Assembly: GCA_029747585.1 (NCBI GenBank) | Contig: JAPEVF010000110.1 | Location: 1 to 64,000 of the forward strand | DNA from: Pleurotus djamor | Taxonomy: Eukaryota; Basidiomycota; Agaricomycetes; Agaricales; Pleurotaceae | Length of the DNA stretch: 64,000 nt | Direction: 5' to 3' | In this document: positions 56,306-64,000 of the stretch, one piece after another | Layout of the letters: each line of letters begins with the position of its first letter | Numbering within the stretch: the first letter of the stretch is position 1 | The notes under the pieces: generated by a model | What the model was told of the DNA's origin: nothing | The model's database searches: none | What the model saw: the letters and a program-made list of their open reading frames with translations, nothing else | Made by a program: the position numbers and the translations under genes

Positions 56306-59300
56306 ATGGCGGGTGGCGAAGAGGTGAGTATGTGAATTGGAGGCACACGAAGGTGGCTGACCTATGAATAGCTGATGGAATGTCCGGACTGTCATGAAAT
56401 GATCCGGGTTGGGGCCGCGGGAGCGTCGAACTTGGACAAACGTCACCGCGGCTCGAAGACATGCCTAAAAACACAAGAGAAACGAAGAAAGAAGTTAGCA
56501 GAAGAGAAAGCAAACCCAAGAATAACCACCATGTTTGCAAAGGCATCTGCCTCAGTCCCGAGACGTCCAACTCAAAGCCTGTTGATTGCACCAAGAAAAG
56601 TGATCGCACCTCTCCCAAAAGTCACATCGAGATCCAGTGTCGACGAGGCCGCGCCCGAGCTGAGGCAGGGTCACTGTCCATTGGCAGCCAAGTTAATAGA
56701 AGATCTCGAAGAGAAGATAGAACACTTACCCAAGAATACACCAGTCGCCGATAATACACATCCGTTTGCGCAATTCGCTGGCGATCTTAGTGGGAGCGTC
56801 CCACACGGCGAGGATGCTTGGGAGGTATGGGATCCTGCCCTCAATGCAGTACTCCGGCAGCAATCCACCGAGAGCATGAGGGGTATGGTTCAGGTTGGGG
56901 AGTATGGGTTGGCGGCCTTATGTGGCCTCTTGCGATTCCTGGTCTATGATCAACATGTCATGGGAGGACTTATCGAAGGAAAGGTGGGGAGGCTGATGGA
57001 AGTAATTGATGACATGTGAGTTGGTTAGACTATTCGCACCGTAGCAACTACTTACTAGTGATGCATGCCAAAAAGGATTGCACCCTGTAGTACTGAACAC
57101 GGTGAAGTCCCCACCAAAGCATCCTCCGCGGCCTTGCGGGGACGTTCCGTCATCTCTGAAGAGCCTGAGATAATGATCCTATCAGACGATGAAAGCCGAG
57201 AGGAATCAGCATATGTCAAACGAAACGAAAAAGCTAATTTACCTACAAACCCACCTCTTTCCTTCATCCGCTGCCCTGGCGTCCAAGTTGAGATGCCCGA
57301 AGGAAAAACTCCGCATACCACCTACCCATTCGCCCTGCACGCGGAGCTCGCATCGGTCAATTGGAGCTACTCCGTCATCAACGGGGAGCTTGTGCTGTAT
57401 GGCGTGAAATGTACTGGAGTCGTGCAGCGTGACAAGCCTTGTAAAAGTTGTAAAGCTCTTGAAGAGAGCTCGCTGCTGGCCGGGATTGTTGATCGGATGA
57501 AGGAGGGGGTGCACGCTAACTCGCGTCTTGCATATCACGGTATCGGAGACCTCATGGAAATCGCTCGAGCACGATCAATCCAAAACGAGAGGCTTCGTCT
57601 CGAAGGGCTCAATAACGCCCAGCGTCTCGTGCGGAAAGCAACTGTGTTAGATCTCCATAAGTCGCTGGTGATGGCGGTTGGGAGTGGGAAGGTTGAACGG
57701 GTTGAACGGGTCTTGATGGCGGGTTTGAAAGCTGGCCGGGGCGTGGCTGGACTTATTGACCTATGCAACAGAGCTGCCGACAACGTATACAAACCTCGAA
57801 ACATATCAGAGCAGGACTTACACCGCGGACTGCTTCTATGGAGAATGGGAGGCGGCCGTGTTGCAGAATTCGGCCATCGTTCCTTGGGACTGCCATCCAT
57901 CAGCTCGCTTTCCAAACACACACTGGTTCCAAAACTCACCGCATCTGTTGGCTACCCAGTTCCAAAGGACATTGAAACAAACATCTCCGCATGCTTTTCA
58001 CCGATCGACAACATCTTGAAAGGCGAGGAAGATGTAATTGTACATCAAGTACTGATGTTTGATGAGTTGAAGGTTGAGGGGCGCTTGTGATACGATGAGC
58101 GTACGAACTTCATCCTTGGCACATGTCGTGAGCACAGTTCTCGAGGGATTCTGGAGTACAAGAGCAAGAGCAAGCCCGAGTTGGCGATTCAGCGGTTGAA
58201 AAAGAAAGACACCCACCTTGCATCCGAGGTACGTCCGAAAATTTGCTTCCGTTCCCACGTGGAACTTACTTCCAAAAAAGGCGACAGTTGGTGCCTTAGG
58301 CCTCTTATCTGGCGACACCAGAATATATAGCGCACGTCCTATCCTGGTCTCAGGCTCCTGCAAGCGAGAGACTGGGATGGCCCAAGCTCAGTTGATCAAT
58401 ACATGTCTCATCGAAAGTCAAAAACGCTACAGGGTGATCTCAATCGCCTCAGATGGCGAGTCACGACGTGGTGAAGCCCTTGTTCAACTCACTTTCTCGA
58501 AAACCCTCTCCCCTGAATCTCCCATCTATCCTCTGCTCGCACCCTTGAAGTTTATGAATCTTGAGGTGGGAGAGGATGATATTATTGCCGATAAGGACTA
58601 TAAACACGTCTTGAAACGCGGCCGCAATTTAGTTCTTCGAGCAAAGGGATTCAAGATCCATGGTGTTCAAATATATCAAGGGCAAGTACGCGCTCATCTG
58701 CGAGCCAACAAGGTTGATAGCACTCGCATTGAATACCTCCTCAAACCTGATGACAAGCAAGATGTGAAGGTTGCGTACCAATTGCTACATGCAATCTCAA
58801 TCCTTCCACCCCCTGCTCCCACCGACGATGCTACCTCCACAAACGTACGACAGGCACTCAACACACTTGGAAGGCTCTTTTTTCACCTCACCATGCCCTA
58901 TACTTGCATTGATCTATCGCTCAAGGATCAACTTGTTCACCTGAGCGCCGCCGCACATATTCTCTTGGCCCTTCTACGTGAGGATAACGCCGGCTCTCTA
59001 CTCATGCCAATTCAATTATACACCGACATCATGATAATGATCAAAAATGCGTACTTTTGTGTTGCGAAAACTCAAGTTGATAACCCCAAGGGAAAGTTCT
59101 GGCTTGTTCTCCTTGGGACCGATCGCCTAGAAGTCCTGTTTGGGATTCTTCGAACCATGGTTGGCAACGACGCGAATTTGGATGTCCTCCAGCTGGTCCT
59201 GCGCCTTACTGGAACAACAGAAGTGTCGACGATACTAGCCAAACACCCTGAGTGGGATCGCAGCCCACGCCGGCTTCAGCTCCCCGCACTCTCAAGGGAG

Positions 59301-61720
59301 AATTTGCAGGTTCATCAAGGTGTGGACCATATCAATCCAGCTTCGTGGCGTGGAGACGTTCATGTTGCGGATGTCGTCCTCGACTCGTGCTGGACGTTGG
59401 GGCGCGATTTGGTAAAGAAGTCTATTCCAAGGCTTCACGCGGTACTTGAGGGACTTGCCACAGATCCGTTGGCCGCCAAGATCGACATTCTTCGTCCTTT
59501 TGGGCAAGACCTTGTGGGTACACGGCGTCTCGATGAAACCGATGACACCGCAGAAGATTTTGGTATTGCGCCTGCGCCAGACAACCCTAGCGATGTCAAT
59601 CTAGACTTTGAAGAGGCAATCGCAGAGGAACTTACCAGCGCTCCGCACGATACAACGTTTGACGACGGTGGGATCAAGGTTTATAAGTCGCGCTACCTGA
59701 ACGCCTTGTTCCGCGAGCATACAAACCCTGTTCCTGGCTCATTTGATCGTACCAAACGTGTCGCTGGAGTGGCTCGCCATGTTGTAAAGTCTGATGATGC
59801 ACAAGGTGAAGGCATAGCAGAAGAAGAAGACGACGTCGTCCTACAATTGGACGCACCAATTATTTCCCTCATCCAATGTCAGGGACGCCTGTTCGTGTGT
59901 GTTGGGGAGGTAAACGACCTGATACTGAATCAGAAACACCATGAACGTCTCCCGTTGAAATACCTCAAGTCACCACATTCAGCAGTATCCTACCAATTGC
60001 TCTACCTCGTTCGAGCCTCCACTGACGACGATCCAACGGAAAAAATGGATTGGCGATGGGCGTTTCGGCGCGGCGCAACTTACAAGGTTCCCGGGGACCT
60101 GGTAGAACCAATTAATCCGCAGACAACGACGATTACTCCTGGAAAACCATTTTACCTATTTGAAAGCCATGCACTCATTACCATTGGCCGCCTGGTTTTT
60201 GAGCGGGTGGATGCAAGCGATCTGAAAAAGCTGCCTGACATTCAGCCTACTCCCGATTTCCCTTATCAGGATGAGCACCGTGAGTTGTTGCTTGAAATGG
60301 TATCATGGGGGCTTGACTGACCGATTTCATGGATAGTGCAAGCCTGCTTCGCTTGTGAAGATCCAAAGAAAGAAGAGGAGCTGCTCAAATCGCAAAATTG
60401 TCCTCGCTGTGATCCTCCGCACCCCATGCCCACTGTCGGCCTGAGCGTATTGGACCACATGGCCGCCCATATCCTCTTCGACAAGGACGTAAAAGGGACA
60501 ATAGAGCCGTGCGGGCTCTGCTTACAGCCCCGAGGAAGATGCCTCATATATCTCAAGAAAGGGAAGGGGGCACAGACGTCGGATCAGGTAGACAAGGACC
60601 TTTCGACGTGCCCGAATCTTGTCAATTTCAGCTACGGGCCGGCATCAATTTCATCTGTTCAGCACCCAAGTTCAAACGTACCGCTACGCTGCCCCGATTG
60701 CGCTACAAAGGGAAAGCTAGTCCCAGCAATCTGGAAATATAATATGGATAAGCATTACGAGCACGAGCACGCTTGGGTCGATACCGAGAAGCTGAGAGAG
60801 ACTTGGAAGATTGATGCTGCCGAAAGGGCTGACCTCCAGGAGCTTTGGAAGAGGCGACGCGATACAAAAGTCACTCGGAAAGGAAAGAAGGGAAAGAAGG
60901 AGCTTTTAATTTCACAGAGATATAGCACAAGGGGGGTACCAAGGTAAGCATGCTGATTGAACATTGAATTACGCTTGAAGCCGACGGATGACTACCTCCA
61001 GGGACGGTGATACCACTGAAAATGAGGAAGACTCTGGAAGTCTGATCGAAAACGGTTGTGACGAACATGAATTTGAAGATGTTGAAGGCCGTGTAGTGTT
61101 GGGGGATGATGTCCTTGACGATGGCCACCTGCCGACACCGATTGAGGAGCAGGAGGTGGAAGATGGAGAAGCGGAAAGCCAGAAAGATGACAACGTAGTA
61201 GGGGGCAAATTGAAGGACACAGAGGTGCGTCAAGATGAGAGCTCTGATCTTGGCTCTGAAGGCAAGGCACTGGTGGCAGCTCCAGTAAGCAAAATCCTCA
61301 GTAAAGTGTGCATCAATACTCACTACACATATCCCCTAGCCACCAAGCCTCCTACAGCGACACAGCACGTATAACGACAACCCGTTTTCGGAAGAAACTG
61401 TACTTCGTCGTGGATCCAGACGGTCGCGTCAGTCCAAGAAGCTCGAGGCAATCAATGATTGCACAGGTTGTGGTAGACGTGTATCAGCAGAAGAGCTAGA
61501 GGAAGGCGTTAACATTATAGAATGTACGCGCGCCGGATGCGAAACACGATGGGTACGCACGAAAGTCCACCACCATTGGCCGCACTAACACCACCTGCAG
61601 TTCCACCTTAGCTGTATGCGTATGCAGCGCGCTCCGAAGAAGTGGGCTTGCGAGAATTGTAAGCACGAAGCTACTGATAAGCGGCCAGCGAAACGGGTAA
61701 GGATTGAGGAGAATGAGTGA
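56306..61720 (+). pseudogene. Transposase gene (P/THAP9-like fold suspected) with C-terminal PHD-like finger; one in-frame TGA
   Basis: Exons 56306-56323, 56372-57015, 57076-58228, 58281-60279, 60337-60943, 60981-61284, 61340-61552 and 61601-61720 total 5058 nt (1685 codons plus stop). The only lesion seen is TGA at 58088-58090 (codon 559) between VEGRL and YDERTNF, a site where CGA would give Arg. N-terminal zinc-finger-like CPDCHEM...RHRGSKTC; core VLMFDELKVEGRL...YDERTNFILGTCREH and ISIASDGESRRGEALV, whose Asp/Glu residues are candidate DDE-type catalytic positions; DKDYKHVLKRGRN. After a Cys-rich exon (CFACED, CPRC) the end is a PHD-type finger: CTGCGRR ... CTRAGC ... FHLSCMRM ... CENCKHE. 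Two introns use AAAAAG acceptors, unusual for this window. Confidence 0.8.
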
Positions 61721-61889
61721 GCTGGGGGGAACTAGGTCAAGGAGGACGTGCACTTGGGCTTTGTGACGTAATGGCGGCATTTGCCGGCTGACAAACGTAC
61801 CATATATGGAATTTATTTCTCACGCGGTCGGTCGGTTCAACTCCTCATCGGCCTAAGTAAATATTCGACCCTAGGTCATANTTTTTTTA

Positions 61890-61913
61890 TTCGTGTGCCC
61901 CCTTGGACTAGTC
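61890..61913 (-). repeat. Right TIR of the 5.9-kb transposon
   Basis: Reverse complement of the left TIR at 55999-56022; directly followed by the ATTATG duplication. Confidence 0.85.
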
Positions 61914-61919
61914 ATTATG

Positions 61920-62793
61920 TACCACAGATTCACCCGTTCTACAATCGGTATCGATGCTTAGGTACCACGCCTTCGCAGCGCATAAGGGTGACAAACATAC
62001 ACAAATTTTTGTACATGCCCTGGGCGAATGTACAAAAATTTACACTTATTTGGCTCGGGAGACGCGGTGCAGGGAGGCATGGTAATGGTCGCAAGAGACA
62101 CACCAGAATGGCGGCGGAGTGTCTGTGTCTGCTCAGTTGACTCAAGACATGTCGCCAGTGCCTATCGAAGGCGGCAGCAGCGTTATCTGGAGCGAAGGGG
62201 GACGGCTGCCGAAGCGAGGTTGGCTGGAGGGAAGAGCGCTGCTGACGTGTGAATACGCGCGTCAGCAGTTAGTTCGGCGTCTTGCGGTGAGGTATCTCAC
62301 GCATCCCAAAAAGGGTTTTTTTGACCAGGGAGGGACCTTGCAAGCAAGGTAACATAATGCCAGATAATCATAGCCTATCTTAATAAGGGGCGCCTAAAAT
62401 CTCCGACAAATGCGATTTGGCACAACTCTGGAGTTGCGTAATAGCCGAGCAAATAGAGTATAGAGTATAGAGTATAGAGTAAGTATGATAAAAGGATGAA
62501 TGGATGGAAGGTGAAGAGGATGATAACGACGTACGATAAGTCTTCTCTGAGATTATCTTGACGTCCAATACTGGGTTTCCTCCGCACCTGGAGTAGAGTA
62601 AGTAGAGTAGGTTTGGGAGTAAAGCACAACCGTAAGTCCCACTTCCTTGATTCATACCCCGGAGATTGGAGTGTAAATGACGACTTACTTGCAACCGCGT
62701 GGAAGTGAGATAGAGATAGATGGGTCACTGTGGTATCACGGATTAGCGCAATGAGTTTCTTTGCTAGCGGACTATGAGGAGGAGGAGGAGGAG

Positions 62794-62824
<31 letters not shown>

Positions 62825-63872
62825 GGAATTGAACGTACGAGGACGAGGAGTCGCAAGCGGTGGTACACGCATTGACATCGACTTCACCTTCCAGGATGTT
62901 CTCCACCTGCGTGAGTTCGTCTGTAACTAGATGCGGATAAGTATAAGCATAAGTATAGGTGACGTCGAACGATCTATGGAGGGAAGAAGGGAGGGAGTAG
63001 TTGGTGCTAATTGGATTATCGACATTACGGTGAGATACAATCGACTTGAACTTGGAGGAGGCTCACGGGGTTGGGTAGTCATCGGGATGGGGAGACGGTT
63101 ATTCACGGGGGATGCTGGACTCGGAGCCGCAAACATGCACGGTAGGAATGGGAGTACAAGGAGTACAGTTACAGTGGGAAAGAGGAGGACAATGAAAAGG
63201 ACGGAGGAGGAAGCGTGATGACGCATGAGCAAGTTGGGTGGAAGGGTGTAAGCTGACTCTGGGTTTCATGGACATGGACGCAGAGGATTTATATGGATTT
63301 AGAATTCGGGAGAGTTGTCTAGTAAGCTTTGAATATGATGCGTTGCATTTCATCGGTCCTAAACTTGAAGCTACTCTACAGGCTGCGGGCACCGTCACCT
63401 CGTCAAATTGGCTTCGGGCGTAACGGGTAGCGCTTAGCTTCGATGGGGGTTGTCATCGAACGGTTTTGACACTGTGGCAGACGAAACGGGTAATCAATAG
63501 TTCCAAAATCACGAAGGATAGGCTAGAATGTTATCGTTCCGTGTCTCTTTGGATACCAGAATGGTGAACCGCCGCAATGGCTTGGGAAATCCATAGACGT
63601 TTCCTGCGCCGGCAACATCAGGAAAACCCTCCCCAGGGAATTGATCGTGAATGATGGCGAGTTAGCCATTTTTACTAAGAATTATCAGGGATTACTCGGA
63701 ATTTCACAGTAACTTCAATTATCTGTAATTACTGCCAGATTCCGAGGTCCCCCTCCAGGTTGCCTAGTGAATTCTGGATAATTCACGCAAATTACTACGA
63801 ATTACGAGACAAGTATCCCAGTATTAGTCCTCACTCATTAGCTATTTATCAGTTCTCAAGGACGGTGGTATC
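61920..63872. other. 2 kb region with microsatellites and no secure gene
   Basis: Contains a (GAG)n tract at about 62776-62823 and four copies of TAGAGTA at 62454-62481. On the minus strand LTQVENILEGEVDVNACTTA (near 62855-62925) and PLAKKLIALIRDTTVTHLSL (near 62705-62770) look like exon fragments, possibly joined across the GAG tract, but no family or full model could be supported. Confidence 0.4.
62454..62481 (+). repeat. TAGAGTA heptamer tandem repeat (4 copies)
   Basis: Four exact consecutive copies of TAGAGTA; related sequence also occurs around 40955-41050. Confidence 0.85.
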
Positions 63873-64000
63873 ATGGAACGCGGTAAGTTTTCATTGAAGA
63901 AGCAAGTTAAGACTAAGTACACGCTACCAACTAGGTAGCTACCTGGCTCTGAATATAGCTCACCGATCTGATGATAACCAATTCAGAAGGACACAATCTG
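63873..64000 (+). CDS. Possible 5' end of a gene running off the right edge
   Basis: ATGGAACGCG (63873-63882) is followed by a GTAAGT...CTAG candidate intron (63883-63934) and an open frame reading MERGSYLALNIAHRSDDNQF to the window end. Splice signals are good, but the fragment is too short to identify. Confidence 0.25.

Larger units (their letters stand above)
55998..61913 (+). mobile_element. 5.9-kb DNA transposon with 24-bp TIRs and ATTATG target duplication
   Basis: The left end (55999-56022) and the reverse complement of the right end (61890-61913) agree at 23 of 24 positions, beginning GACTAGTCCAAGGGGGC. ATTATG flanks both sides (55992-55997, 61914-61919). GGTCGGTTGGTT-like subterminal repeats occur near both ends. 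The element holds one transposase gene in the + orientation. The P/THAP9-like RNase-H-fold affinity is inferred from the transposase, not from the ends; canonical P elements make 7-8 bp duplications, so placement is tentative. Confidence 0.85.
55964..61971. repeat. 43-bp tandem repeat pair, first unit split by the transposon
   Basis: The motif TTCACCCGTTCTACAAT occurs at 55964-55980 and 61929-61945. Removing 55998-61919 (element plus one target duplication) leaves two adjacent 43-bp units, ending GTACCACAGA and GTACCACGCC. This reconstructs the pre-insertion site. Confidence 0.75.

Noticed and set aside
62375..62887. 170-codon minus-strand Pro-rich frame
   Set aside because: Its proline run comes from a GAG microsatellite and the frame spans apparent splice sites; at best it contains exon fragments.

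Overview
The window looks like nuclear DNA of an agaricomycete (basidiomycete) fungus. Genes are dense, with many 47-80 nt GT-AG introns. Recognisable families include LRR-type F-box proteins in several copies, MYND zinc-finger proteins, a split-exon metacaspase, a 7-TM membrane protein, a CmcJ/NvfI-type enzyme, and basidiomycete-style transposons. No bacterial, viral or CRISPR feature was seen. Gene models below were built by eye from frame continuity across GT..AG introns; where exon lengths sum to a multiple of three, that was used as a check.

Layout. 1-1401 (-): reductase (R) domain of an adenylate-forming reductase, running off the left edge. 1882-6432: a 4.55 kb element with 307-bp terminal inverted repeats, no transposase, and an internal ~300-bp tandem satellite; its right end cuts an F-box gene (6433-7203). 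7817-12814 (-): a 12-exon metacaspase in which ~850 low-complexity residues separate the p20 and p10 domains. 13252-13335 (-): intron-containing tRNA-Pro. 14052-24786: F-box gene, three MYND genes, a coiled-coil/TFIIS-N-like gene and F-box relics. 24787-27824: nothing recognised. 27825-40823: F-box tandem family (intact, frameshifted and fragmentary copies), 7-TM protein, CmcJ/NvfI-like enzyme with one stop, a small membrane protein and a distinct F-box gene. 41711-42575 (-): C2H2-type zinc-finger gene.

42891-55908 is the most accessory part. A near-intact Helitron Rep-helicase (43467-49874, -, about 1977 codons) is bracketed by two three-exon paralogues of unknown function and followed by a run of unrecognised multi-exon genes. 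55998-61913 is a separate DNA transposon with 24-bp TIRs, a 6-bp target duplication and a single eight-exon transposase gene carrying a PHD-like finger and one in-frame TGA. 61920-64000 is mostly non-coding.

Two cross-window patterns matter. Four N characters inside genes each break the frame, and omitting the N restores it each time, so they look like assembly artefacts. The LRR F-box family shares a first exon that is only the ATG codon, while the MYND family shares a four-codon first exon (MFGV). Both patterns support lineage-specific duplication with conserved gene architecture.
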